The notes beneath the pieces were generated by a model, which did not search any database, was not told the DNA's origin, and worked only from the letters and a program-made list of their open reading frames with translations. A DNA stretch of 34,472 nt from DASSUW01 sp036257565 (GTDB taxonomy: Bacteria; Actinomycetota; Thermoleophilia; Solirubrobacterales; Solirubrobacteraceae), in the NCBI GenBank assembly GCA_036257565.1, contig DATAFH010000015.1, positions 1-34,472 of the forward strand. Direction: 5' to 3'. A program made the translations under genes and the position numbers. Numbering within the stretch: the stretch's first letter is position 1; each line of letters begins with the position of its first letter. Below are positions 22,254-29,790 of this stretch, piece after piece.

Positions 22254-23048
22254 TCAGGCGCTGTGCGAGCTGCCCCAGGCGAGGTGCCCCCCGTCGATCG
22301 TGTAGAGGGCGCCGGTGATGAACGATGCGTCGTCGGAGGCGAGGAAGCATACGAGCTTGGCGACCTCCTCGGGGGTGCCCATGCGGTCGAGGATCTGCGG
22401 TGCGATCAGTTCGCGCTCGAGCGCCCGCGGGTCGTCGCCGCTCTCGATGTGCCCGCGGGCCAGCGGCGTAGCGACCACGCCTGGGCAGTAGGCATTGCAG
22501 CGCACGGTCGGGCCGAGGTCGACCGCCGTGACTCTCGTGAGCTGTGCGACGCCGCCCTTGGTCGTGCAGTAGGCGGGCCCGCCTTCCAGGGCCACGAACG
22601 ACGAGACAGAGCCGGCATTGACGATGTTGGGCCCGCGGGTCGAGCGGCGCAGGTGCGGCGCCGCGAGCTTGGTCGCGAGCCAGGGAGCGCGCAGGTTCGT
22701 CTCGTAGACGGCGTCCCAGACGTCGTCCGGCAGCGTATCGACGGCGCAGTCGGCGGTCAGCACGCTCTCGATGATCCCGGCGTTGTTGACGAGCACGTCG
22801 AGCGCGCCGAAGCGCTCGACGGTCGTCTCGACCATCGCCTCGATCTGGTCGCGGTCGCGCAGGTCGCACGCGATCGCCAGCGCCTGTGCGCCCGCCGCGC
22901 GCGCCAGCTCGGCGGTTTCCTCCGCGGCCGCCCCGTTGCGGTCGACGACGGCGATGGCGCCCGCCCGTCGGTCCGCCATCTCGACGGCGATGGCGCGGCC
23001 CAGCCCCTGTCCGGCGCCGGTGACGATCGCAACCTTCTCGTCGAGCAT
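22254..23048 (-). CDS. Short-chain dehydrogenase/reductase, 264 aa
   Basis: Classical SDR: TGAGQGLG cofactor loop, VVDRNGAAAEE after the second strand (acidic residue, NAD preference), NNAG, serine in VNAGSVSSF, and YCTTK as the Tyr-Lys pair. C-terminal YTIDGGHLAWG is the usual closing strand. The ATG overlaps the stop of the large flavin reductase gene (ATGA), making this the last gene of a four-gene operon led by an aldehyde dehydrogenase. Likely oxidises a secondary hydroxyl to a ketone in the same pathway; substrate unassigned. The stop codon forms the palindrome TGATCA with the stop of the facing MDR gene. Confidence 0.9.
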   Translation of the reverse strand: MLDEKVAIVTGAGQGLGRAIAVEMADRRAGAIAVVDRNGAAAEETAELARAAGAQALAIACDLRDRDQIEAMVETTVERFGALDVLVNNAGIIESVLTADCAVDTLPDDVWDAVYETNLRAPWLATKLAAPHLRRSTRGPNIVNAGSVSSFVALEGGPAYCTTKGGVAQLTRVTAVDLGPTVRCNAYCPGVVATPLARGHIESGDDPRALERELIAPQILDRMGTPEEVAKLVCFLASDDASFITGALYTIDGGHLAWGSSHSA

Positions 23049-24958
23049 CACGCGGTCCCGAGGATCGCGGCCGCGCGCGGGCGGGCATGGGCGATCGACT
23101 CGCCGGCGGCGCGCCCCTCGGCGATCGCGTGCGACGCCTTGCGCGGCACGAGCGCGTCTCCGATCACCCGCACGGTGCCGGCGTCCGGAACCAGCGCGCG
23201 CCAGTCGCGGGCGACGCGCTCGCCGACGACGATGACCGTGTCCGCCGGCACCCGCTCGGCGGCGCCGGACATCGTGTTCCTGAGGGTCGCGCTGATGTCG
23301 CCGAGGCTGTCCAGCGTGGTGAACGGGCGCACCTCGAGTGGAGCGCCGCGCAGGCGCGCGAGCAGCTGCACGCGCCCCTCCGGTGGGAGCGAGCCGCCGA
23401 AGGCCGCGGCCGGCGTCGCCACCATGATCGTGTCGAACCCCGCGCGGATGCCGAGCTCGACCGCGCTCGCGCACGGCCACCACCCGAACCCGTCGTCGAC
23501 GACCAGCAGGCTGCGCCCGCTCAGGCGCTCGCCGATCGCCGCCGACGACGGCAGCGCACGTTCGATGCCTGGAAGCTCGGGCAGTTGCTCGGTGCTGCCG
23601 ATGGCGAGCACCACCTCGTCGAAGCCGGCGAGATCGTCGGCGCGCGCCGGTGACCCCAGCCGGTGGTCCACGCCGTCGAGCGCGTGCGCGTAGTAGTCCA
23701 GCAGTGCGCGCCACCCGTGGCGGTGGGGCGCGGCGCTCGCGACGGCGAGCTGGCCGCCGATCGCCTCGCGCGCGTCGAACAGCACCACGTCCCGGTGGGC
23801 GGCGAGCGCGAGCGCGCATTCGAGCCCTGCCGGCCCCGCCCCGACGATCGCCACGCGCCCGCCGATGGACGGGGCGGCCCGGCGCACAACCAGCGGCGCG
23901 GCCGGCCGGCGCTCCTCGCCCGGCGGGCCGAGCTCCGGGTTGACGGAGCACAAGAGGACCGGATCGAAGGCGCGGCAGTCCTCGTTGCAGGCGACGCACG
24001 GCCGGATGTCGGCGGCGCGGCCGCCGAGCAGCTTGCGCGGCATGTCGGGATCGGCGATCAGCGTGCGCGCCATGCCGACGAGGTCGGCACCGGCGGCCAG
24101 CGCCGCCTCGATGGTGTCCGGCGTGCGGAAGGCGTGCGAGACCAGCAGCGGCCGGTCGACGAGCCGCCGGAGGTCGTCGATATGGCCGAGCAGCGGCGGC
24201 TCCTCGGTCCCCATGTCCCGGACGTACGTCGTGCGCACGCCGACCGTCAGGTTCACGTAGTCCACGAGCTCGCTCAGCTGCGGGAGCAGCTCGGGGCTCA
24301 GACCTCCCTCGTCCCCCATCGACAGCCGGACTCCGAGGACGACATCGGGGGCCGACGCGCGGATACCCCGGACGATGCGGGCCACGATCGCGAGCCGCTC
24401 CCCGGCGGTCGCGCCCGGGTTCGCCTCCTCCGACAGGAACTGCGCGAGCAGGTAGCCGTGCGCGGCGTGCAGCTCGATCACCTGGAACCCCGCGGCCCCG
24501 GCGTGCACGGCGGAGACGCGGAAGCCCTCGACGATCGCGTCGACCTCGCCGGCCGAGAGCGGGCGCGGCCGCGTGGGCTCGCGCGGCGAGCGAACGGCGG
24601 ACGGGCCAACCGGCGGGAACCACTGCTCGGCGCCGGTCGTCTCGCGGCCGAGGTGCACGAGCTGGCATGCCGCGATCGCACCCTCGGCACGGATCGCCTC
24701 TGCGCGCGCGGCCATCCCCGCCACGGCCTCGGGGCGCCACGCCTCGGTGGTGATCCTGCGCCGCCACGTGGACTCCGGAGCGACCACCGTGCCGCCGACC
24801 GTCAGCATCGCCACGCCGCCGGCTGCCCGCCGGCGCCAGTAGTCGGCGTCCTCGGGCAGCGGCAGCCCGTCGTCGATGATCCCGCGGCCGTGGGCGGTGC
24901 CGACGAGCCGGTTGCGCAGCTCCAGGTGCGCGAGTGCGAACGGCTCGGCGGCGCGCAT
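23048..24958 (-). CDS. NADH:flavin oxidoreductase, 2,4-dienoyl-CoA reductase-like (FMN, Fe-S, FAD), 636 aa
   Basis: A large multidomain ene-reductase of the FadH/trimethylamine dehydrogenase group. The N-terminal TIM barrel has LELRNRLVGTAHG, ACQLVHLGRETTG, GFQVIELHAAHGYLLAQFLS and GADLVGMARTLIADP (FMN and active site). A cysteine cluster CVACNEDC-x8-C fits a 4Fe-4S centre, with a shorter last spacing than in E. coli FadH. The C-terminal half binds FAD (RVAIVGAGPAGLECALALAA, then REAIGGQLA) and a second dinucleotide (LLVVDDGFGWW). It probably reduces conjugated C=C bonds of a CoA ester or cyclic enone. The ATG overlaps the SnoaL-like stop (ATGA). Specificity for a dienoyl-CoA is not certain. 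Confidence 0.9.
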   Translation of the reverse strand: MRAAEPFALAHLELRNRLVGTAHGRGIIDDGLPLPEDADYWRRRAAGGVAMLTVGGTVVAPESTWRRRITTEAWRPEAVAGMAARAEAIRAEGAIAACQLVHLGRETTGAEQWFPPVGPSAVRSPREPTRPRPLSAGEVDAIVEGFRVSAVHAGAAGFQVIELHAAHGYLLAQFLSEEANPGATAGERLAIVARIVRGIRASAPDVVLGVRLSMGDEGGLSPELLPQLSELVDYVNLTVGVRTTYVRDMGTEEPPLLGHIDDLRRLVDRPLLVSHAFRTPDTIEAALAAGADLVGMARTLIADPDMPRKLLGGRAADIRPCVACNEDCRAFDPVLLCSVNPELGPPGEERRPAAPLVVRRAAPSIGGRVAIVGAGPAGLECALALAAHRDVVLFDAREAIGGQLAVASAAPHRHGWRALLDYYAHALDGVDHRLGSPARADDLAGFDEVVLAIGSTEQLPELPGIERALPSSAAIGERLSGRSLLVVDDGFGWWPCASAVELGIRAGFDTIMVATPAAAFGGSLPPEGRVQLLARLRGAPLEVRPFTTLDSLGDISATLRNTMSGAAERVPADTVIVVGERVARDWRALVPDAGTVRVIGDALVPRKASHAIAEGRAAGESIAHARPRAAAILGTA

Positions 24959-25446
24959 CAGGCCTGCGGGCCCCGGCCCCCGATCAGCGCGAGGTAGCCG
25001 GCGGCGTCCGCCTTCTCCTCGCCCCACAGGATCTCGAGCACGAGCCGGCTGATCTTCCAGCCGCCCGGCTCGCGCCGCAGCTCGTTGTGGTAGCGGCCGA
25101 CGAGTAGCTTGGCCGTGTCCGGAGCGTCCTCGAACACCTGGTGCGACGTGTGGTAGACGAGCGCGCGCGCCTCGTCGCCCTCGACGTCCACGTGGTAGAC
25201 GCTGAGCAGGTGGTGCTGCCACACCACGGTCGCGATCGCCTCGCCGATCCAGGCCGCGACGGCGTCGCCGCCGACGACCGGGTCGGCGTTGCCGTACTGC
25301 GCCCACAGGTCGTCGGCCAGCACGCTGCGCAGGCCCGCGTGGTCGAAGCGGTCGATCGTCGACGCGTAGCGGTAGAGCACGTCGCTGATGTCGAGGCGGT
25401 CCTGCAGGACGCGGATCGCATCGGTGCTGAGCGTGGGGGCCGCCAT
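24958..25446 (-). CDS. SnoaL-like protein, 162 aa
   Basis: SnoaL_4-type NTF2-fold protein: first helix pair AIRVLQDRLDISDVLYRYASTIDRFDHAGL, LADDLWAQYG strand, AVAAWIGEAIATVVWQHHLL, then HVDVEGDEARALVYH, LVGRYHNELRREPGGWKISR and LVLEILWGEE. The R-x-DI-x-x-x-L-x-R-Y-A-x-x-x-D opening is characteristic of the hydroxylase/dehydratase-like subset (bile-acid 7-alpha-dehydratase and related proteins share the fold). It lies one base after the aldehyde dehydrogenase stop and overlaps the flavin reductase start, so it may supply a dehydrated (unsaturated) substrate to that reductase. This ordering is suggestive only. It is unlike the 127-aa SnoaL-like protein at 19307-19690. Confidence 0.83.
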   Translation of the reverse strand: MAAPTLSTDAIRVLQDRLDISDVLYRYASTIDRFDHAGLRSVLADDLWAQYGNADPVVGGDAVAAWIGEAIATVVWQHHLLSVYHVDVEGDEARALVYHTSHQVFEDAPDTAKLLVGRYHNELRREPGGWKISRLVLEILWGEEKADAAGYLALIGGRGPQA

Positions 25447-25447
25447 G

Positions 25448-26941
25448 TCACGCCACCTTCATCCAGACGCTCTTGGTCTGCGTGAACTCGTCGAGGGAGG
25501 CCTCGCCGAGGTTGCGTCCGTGGCCGGATTGCTTGACGCCGCCGTAGGGTACCGACGGGTAGACCATCTGGTACGTGTTGACCCACACGGTGCCCACGCG
25601 AAGCGCGCGGGTCGCCCGGTGGGCGCGCGTGAGGTCGTTCGTCCAGACGCCGGCGGCGAGCCCGTACTCGACGTCGTTGGCGATGGCGAATGCCTCCTCC
25701 TCCGAGGAGAACTTCAGCACCCCCATCACGGGCCCGAAGATCTCCTCCTGCGCGATCGTCATGTCGTTGCTGACGCCGGTGAAGACGGTCGGCTCGTGGA
25801 AGTAGCCGCGGTCGCCGTGGCGCGAGCCGCCCAGCGCGAGCTCGGCGCCCTCGTCCTGGCCGATGCGGACGTAGCGCTGGATGCGCTCGAGCTGCTCGGC
25901 CGAGACGACCGGGCCCATGTCGGTGTCCGGATCGAAGCCGCCGCCGATGCGGATCCCGCGCGACCCTTCGACGATCCTGCCGACGACCTCGTCGTAGACG
26001 CTCTCGTGCACCAGCACCCGGGTACCGCAGGTGCAGACCTGGCCTGAGGCGCCCCACACGCCCATCATGGCCGCCGCCGTGGCGGCCTCCAGATCCGCGT
26101 CGGGGAAGATGATCGACGGGCTCTTGCCGCCGAGCTCGAGGCTCACGCGCTTCACGCGCGCGGCTGCGGCGCCCTGGATCGCGCGCCCGGTCGCGTTCGA
26201 GCCGGTGAACGTGATCGCATCGACGTCCGGATGCGCGACAAGCGCCGCGCCGACGGTCTCGCCGACGCCCTGCACGACGTTGAAGACGCCGGGGGGGATC
26301 CCGGCCTCGACCGCCAGCTCGGCGACGACGACAGCCGTCATCGGCGTCTGCTCGGCCGGCTTGAGGACGACGCTGTTGCCGGCGGCGAGCGCGAACGTGG
26401 CCATCGCCGCCGCGGCCGTCGGTCCGTTCCACGGGCTGATCGCCCCCACCACGCCGATCGGCTCGCGCACCTGGTAGACGGCGAACTCGTGCGGGGTGGC
26501 CGGGATGCTGCCGTGCAGCTTCGAGGGCCAGCCCGCGTAGTAGTCGAGGCCGTCGACCGCGAACTGGACGATGAACCCCGCGTACATGCGAAGGAGGCCG
26601 GAGTCGATGACGTCGAGCTCGGCGAGCTCGTCGCCGTGCTCCGCGATCAGCGCGGAGAAGGCGCGTAGCCGGCGCTCCTGCTCGAGCGGTGCCAGGTAGC
26701 GCCAGCGCCCGTCGTCGAACGCCGCGCGCGCTGACTGCACCGCCCGCTCCACGTCTGCAGCCGAGCCCGCCGCCGCGGTACCCACCGGCTCGCCGCTGGC
26801 AGGATCGATCACCGGCATGGTGCCGCCGTCGAGCGAGGCCACGACCTCGCCGTCGACGACGTGGCCCAACAGCGGCCGGTCGAGCTGCCGCGCGGCGCCG
26901 GCGGAGATCGGATACGTGGAGGGGTCGGTCAGGACGCTCAT
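25448..26941 (-). CDS. Aldehyde dehydrogenase, 497 aa
   Basis: NAD(P)-dependent oxidation of an aldehyde to the acid. All hallmark residues are present: Asn172 (SPWNGP), FTGSNATGR coenzyme loop, Glu269 (LELGGKSP) and nucleophile Cys303 (GQVCTCGTR), followed by EEIFGPVMGVL and YGGVKQSGHGRNLGEASLDEF at the C-terminus. Length and motifs are those of the class 1/2 (betaine/phenylacetaldehyde-type) enzymes. First gene of its operon, divergent from the ABC importer. The promoter has a consensus -35, with a leader of about 60 bases; GAGGAG lies about 24 bases before the ATG, rather far for ribosome binding. Likely oxidises the aldehyde made by the zinc alcohol dehydrogenase (inference). Confidence 0.93.
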   Translation of the reverse strand: MSVLTDPSTYPISAGAARQLDRPLLGHVVDGEVVASLDGGTMPVIDPASGEPVGTAAAGSAADVERAVQSARAAFDDGRWRYLAPLEQERRLRAFSALIAEHGDELAELDVIDSGLLRMYAGFIVQFAVDGLDYYAGWPSKLHGSIPATPHEFAVYQVREPIGVVGAISPWNGPTAAAAMATFALAAGNSVVLKPAEQTPMTAVVVAELAVEAGIPPGVFNVVQGVGETVGAALVAHPDVDAITFTGSNATGRAIQGAAAARVKRVSLELGGKSPSIIFPDADLEAATAAAMMGVWGASGQVCTCGTRVLVHESVYDEVVGRIVEGSRGIRIGGGFDPDTDMGPVVSAEQLERIQRYVRIGQDEGAELALGGSRHGDRGYFHEPTVFTGVSNDMTIAQEEIFGPVMGVLKFSSEEEAFAIANDVEYGLAAGVWTNDLTRAHRATRALRVGTVWVNTYQMVYPSVPYGGVKQSGHGRNLGEASLDEFTQTKSVWMKVA

Positions 26942-26997
26942 GGCCAGGGCTCTCGCTCTCGTTGTCTCCTCGGGGGTCAGCCCGTGTTGATCTGACC

Positions 26998-27010
26998 CTA
27001 CTTCGGTTCA
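26998..27010 (-). promoter_or_regulatory. Weak operator-like site O12 at the aldehyde dehydrogenase promoter
   Basis: CTACTTCGGTTCA keeps the right half-site GGTTCA but matches only 7 of 12 positions. It is listed because it lies directly after the -10, over the predicted transcription start. Confidence 0.3.
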
Positions 27011-27038
27011 GACTATGACTCGATCGCGGTCCTGTCAA
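27010..27038 (-). promoter_or_regulatory. Promoter of the aldehyde dehydrogenase operon
   Basis: On the minus strand TTGACA (27038-27033), 17-base spacer, TAGTCT (27015-27010). Transcription should start near 27003. Confidence 0.7.
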
Positions 27039-27049
27039 GCACAATGACG

Positions 27050-27062
27050 TGACTTCAGTTGC
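27050..27062 (+). promoter_or_regulatory. Regulon operator O10 upstream of the ABC importer promoter
   Basis: TGACTTCAGTTGC, 8 of 12 positions of the symmetric consensus but identical to O1/O2 over its first 11 bases. It lies just upstream of the rightward -35 and of the leftward -35. Confidence 0.5.
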
Positions 27063-27070
27063 CGAAAGGC

Positions 27071-27099
27071 TTGACCCGTCGAGGGATAGGTGCTCTAAT
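27071..27099 (+). promoter_or_regulatory. Promoter of the ABC importer operon
   Basis: TTGACC (27071-27076), 17-base spacer, TCTAAT (27094-27099) preceded by TGC (extended -10). Start expected near 27106. The gene start at 27149 follows a GAGGAG about a dozen bases upstream. Confidence 0.7.
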
Positions 27100-27110
27100 G
27101 CCGCTCGACC

Positions 27111-27123
27111 TAAAGTCAGTTCA
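27111..27123 (+). promoter_or_regulatory. Regulon operator O11 downstream of the ABC importer promoter
   Basis: TAAAGTCAGTTCA, 10 of 12 positions, just past the transcription start. A second, overlapping half-site (CAGTTCA at 27122-27128) follows. Together with O10 it brackets the promoter; centres are 61 bases apart. Confidence 0.6.
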
Positions 27124-27148
27124 GTTCACGAGGAGAGAATCGGACGAC

Positions 27149-28699
27149 ATGAGCGTCGCCACGCAATCAGCCACCGAGCGCAACGGGAGCGCACCCATGC
27201 CGCCCGTGCTACAGATCGCCGGGCTGTCGAAGACGTTCGGCGCCACGCGCGCGCTCGTCGACGCGTCGCTCGACATCAGGCCGGGCGAGATCCACGCGCT
27301 CGTGGGCCAGAACGGGTCCGGCAAGTCAACGCTGATCAAGGCGCTGGCCGGCTACCACGCGCCGGACGGCGGGAGTGTGGCGGAGCTCGACGGCGAGCCG
27401 TTCGACCTTGGCCACACCGTCCCCGACGGGCTGCGCTTCGTCCACCAGGACCTCGGCCTCGTGCTCGAGCTCAACGCGATGGACAACCTCGCCCTGCGCG
27501 GCGGCTTCGCGTCCGGAGCGATGGGCCGCGTGCGCTGGCGCGAGCAGGAGCAGGAGACGCGGCGGGTGCTCGCGCGCTTCGGCGTCGACATCGACATCCA
27601 CCGCCCGCTGGCCGCGGCGACGCCGGTCGAGCGGACCGTGGTCGCGATCGCCGCGGCGCTGCAGGGCTGGCAGGGCGGCCGCGGGGTGCTCGTGCTCGAC
27701 GAGCCGACCGCGGTCTTGCCGCACGACGAGGTCGAGCGGCTCTTCGCGATGGTGCGGGAGGTCCGGAGCGCGGGCACGAGCGTGCTCTACGTCTCGCACC
27801 GCCTCGACGAGATCTTCGAGCTGGCGGACCGCGTGACCGTGCTACGCGGCGGGCGCGTGATCGCCACCCACGCCGTCTCCGAGATCGACGCCCCGCGGCT
27901 CGCGAGCCTGATGGTCGGCGAGGAGGTCGATCCGGACTACCGCGCGCCGGTGGCGGCGCGCCCCGACGCGCCGGTGGTGCTCGAGGCGCGCGATGTCCAC
28001 GGCCGCTGGCTGCGCGGCGTCGGCCTCGACGTCCACCGCGGCGAGATCCTCGGGATCGCTGGCCTCGCAGGCGCAGGCGTGCTCGAGCTTCCGTACGTGC
28101 TCGCCGGCGTCGCTCGACACGCCGTCAGCGGCCGCATCCGGCTCCCGGAGCGGTCCGCCGAGTGGAGCGACGTCGCCGACGCTGGCGACCTCGGCATCGC
28201 GCTCGTTCCCGCCGACCGCGGGCGCGAGGGCATCGTCGCCGAGTTCGCCGTCAGCGAGAACCTGTCGCTTTCCGTGCTCGGGCGCCTCGGCCGGCGGGGA
28301 CGCCTCGACAAGCGCGCCGAGGCCGAGCTCGTCGAGCAGTGGACGGAGCGCCTGGGCGTCGTCACCGCCGGCCCGGGCGCGCCGATCTCGACGCTCAGCG
28401 GCGGCAACCAGCAGAAGGTCGTCGTCGCGCGCTGTCTCGTGCGCGAGCCCGCGCTGCTCGTCCTCTGCGAGCCGACCGCGGGCGTCGACATCGGAACCCG
28501 CGTCGCCATCTACGAGCTGATCGCGGAGCTGTCGCGCAACGGCCTGACCGTCGTCCTGTCGTCCTCGGACGCCGGCGACGTGCTGGCCATGTGCACGCGC
28601 GTCCTCGTCCTGCGGGGCGGGTGCGTCGCCGCCGAGCTGGGCGGCGAGGGACTCACCGAACACGCGCTTGTGAGCGCCATGGAGGGAGAAGATCGATGA
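27149..28699 (+). CDS. CUT2-type (ribose-like) ABC importer, double ATPase subunit, 516 aa
   Basis: Energises uptake. Two fused ATPase halves: the first has Walker A GQNGSGKST, Walker B VLVLDEPTAVLP and the switch histidine in VLYVSHRLDE; the second has a degenerate Walker A (GLAGAGVLEL), the signature LSGGNQQKVVVARCL and LLVLCEPTAGVDIG. This is the RbsA/MglA/XylG layout. ATG 27149 (MSVATQ) is chosen because an upstream extension would start within or before the promoter. The stop overlaps the permease ATG (ATGA). CUT2 systems usually carry monosaccharides, polyols or autoinducers; the catabolic neighbourhood points to an unusual cargo. Cytoplasmic, membrane-associated. Confidence 0.93.
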   Translation: MSVATQSATERNGSAPMPPVLQIAGLSKTFGATRALVDASLDIRPGEIHALVGQNGSGKSTLIKALAGYHAPDGGSVAELDGEPFDLGHTVPDGLRFVHQDLGLVLELNAMDNLALRGGFASGAMGRVRWREQEQETRRVLARFGVDIDIHRPLAAATPVERTVVAIAAALQGWQGGRGVLVLDEPTAVLPHDEVERLFAMVREVRSAGTSVLYVSHRLDEIFELADRVTVLRGGRVIATHAVSEIDAPRLASLMVGEEVDPDYRAPVAARPDAPVVLEARDVHGRWLRGVGLDVHRGEILGIAGLAGAGVLELPYVLAGVARHAVSGRIRLPERSAEWSDVADAGDLGIALVPADRGREGIVAEFAVSENLSLSVLGRLGRRGRLDKRAEAELVEQWTERLGVVTAGPGAPISTLSGGNQQKVVVARCLVREPALLVLCEPTAGVDIGTRVAIYELIAELSRNGLTVVLSSSDAGDVLAMCTRVLVLRGGCVAAELGGEGLTEHALVSAMEGEDR

Positions 28700-29748
28700 C
28701 GCCGTTGACGTCCGTTCCCGAGGCCGCCACCGAGCCGCCCACCGCCCGGGCCGAGGCCGCGCCGGCCACGCCCGGCCCGTCGAGGGCGGCGCGGCTCGCC
28801 CACGGCCTCGCGTTCGACCGCGTCGGCGCGGTCTACGTGTGGCTGGGGATCATCGTGCTGTTTTCGCTCTGGGTCCCGGAGACGTTCCCGAACCTGGCGA
28901 CCGCGAAGCAGATCCTCAACGCCAACGCGATCACCGCGCTCGCCGCGCTGGCGGTCACGATCCCGCTCTCGGCGCGGGTCTTCGACCTGTCGTTCGCGGG
29001 CGTCATCACGCTGACCGGCGTCGTCGTCGCGCACCTGATCGCGAAGGACGGCGTCCCTCTCGTCCCGGCGATCGCGCTGGGGGTCCTCGTCGGCCTCGGG
29101 ATCGGCCTGATCAACGCGGTCGTGGTCGTCGTCATGCGGATCGACTCGTTCATCGCCACGCTCGCGACCGGCTCGCTGATCGCCGCGCTCGTCACGATGG
29201 TGACGAAGGAGGTGCCGATCACCGACGCCAAGCTCGGCGCCGCCTTCGCGAACATCGGCCAGACCAACGTCGACGGGGTCACGCTCGGCGTCCTCTACTG
29301 CGCCGTCGTGGCGGTCGCGATCTGGTACCTGCTCGAGCACACCGCCACCGGCCGGCGCCTGTACGCCACCGGCTTCAACCCGGACGCCGCGCGGCTCGCG
29401 GGCGTGCGCGTCGACCGCCTGCGCTTCCTGTCGCTGGTCGCGTCCGGAGGGCTGGCGGGCGCGACGGGGATCGTCCTGGCGTCGATGCTCGGAAGCGGGT
29501 CGCCGACCGCCGGCACCCCGTACCTGCTGCCCGCGTTCGCCGCCGCCTTCCTGGGTGCCACCCAGCTCAAGCACGGGCGCTTCAACGCCGGCGGGACGAT
29601 CATTGCCGTCCTGCTGCTCGGCACCGGTGTCACCGGCCTGGCGCTGGCCAATGCGCCGCAGTGGGCCGGGGACATGTTCGTCGGCGTCGTCCTGATCGCC
29701 GCGCTGGCCCTGACCGGCGTCCAGCGTCGCAGCACGCGCGCCGGCTGA
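28696..29748 (+). CDS. CUT2-type ABC importer permease (RbsC-like), 350 aa
   Basis: Membrane channel of the importer. An N-terminal alanine/proline-rich cytoplasmic stretch (about 35 residues) precedes roughly 8-10 hydrophobic segments, among them VYVWLGIIVLFSLWVPETF, ALAALAVTIPLSARVFDLSF and AIALGVLVGLGIGLINAVVV. The LSFAGVITLTG and TGRRLYATGFNPDAARLAGV blocks are diagnostic for the RbsC/BPD_transp_2 family, the latter contacting the ATPase. A single permease gene implies a homodimer. GGAGGGAGAAG before the ATG is a strong ribosome-binding site, unusual for an ATGA-coupled gene. Confidence 0.93.
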   Translation: MTPLTSVPEAATEPPTARAEAAPATPGPSRAARLAHGLAFDRVGAVYVWLGIIVLFSLWVPETFPNLATAKQILNANAITALAALAVTIPLSARVFDLSFAGVITLTGVVVAHLIAKDGVPLVPAIALGVLVGLGIGLINAVVVVVMRIDSFIATLATGSLIAALVTMVTKEVPITDAKLGAAFANIGQTNVDGVTLGVLYCAVVAVAIWYLLEHTATGRRLYATGFNPDAARLAGVRVDRLRFLSLVASGGLAGATGIVLASMLGSGSPTAGTPYLLPAFAAAFLGATQLKHGRFNAGGTIIAVLLLGTGVTGLALANAPQWAGDMFVGVVLIAALALTGVQRRSTRAG

Positions 29749-29790
29749 TCGAACTCCATCACGTCAAATCTGCAAGAGGAGGAGCAGCAC

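Noticed and set aside
27050..27062. Assignment of the shared operator to the known KstR or FadR motifs
   Set aside because: KstR sites have AAC-NN-GTT with two central bases, while these have AAC-TNA-GTT, and Bacillus FadR sites read TGAATGA...TCATTCA. Similar style, different sequence, so a known name is not justified.
27059..27148. 30-residue N-terminal extension of the ABC ATPase
   Set aside because: It would start upstream of the -35 of the best promoter and read through both operator and transcription start.
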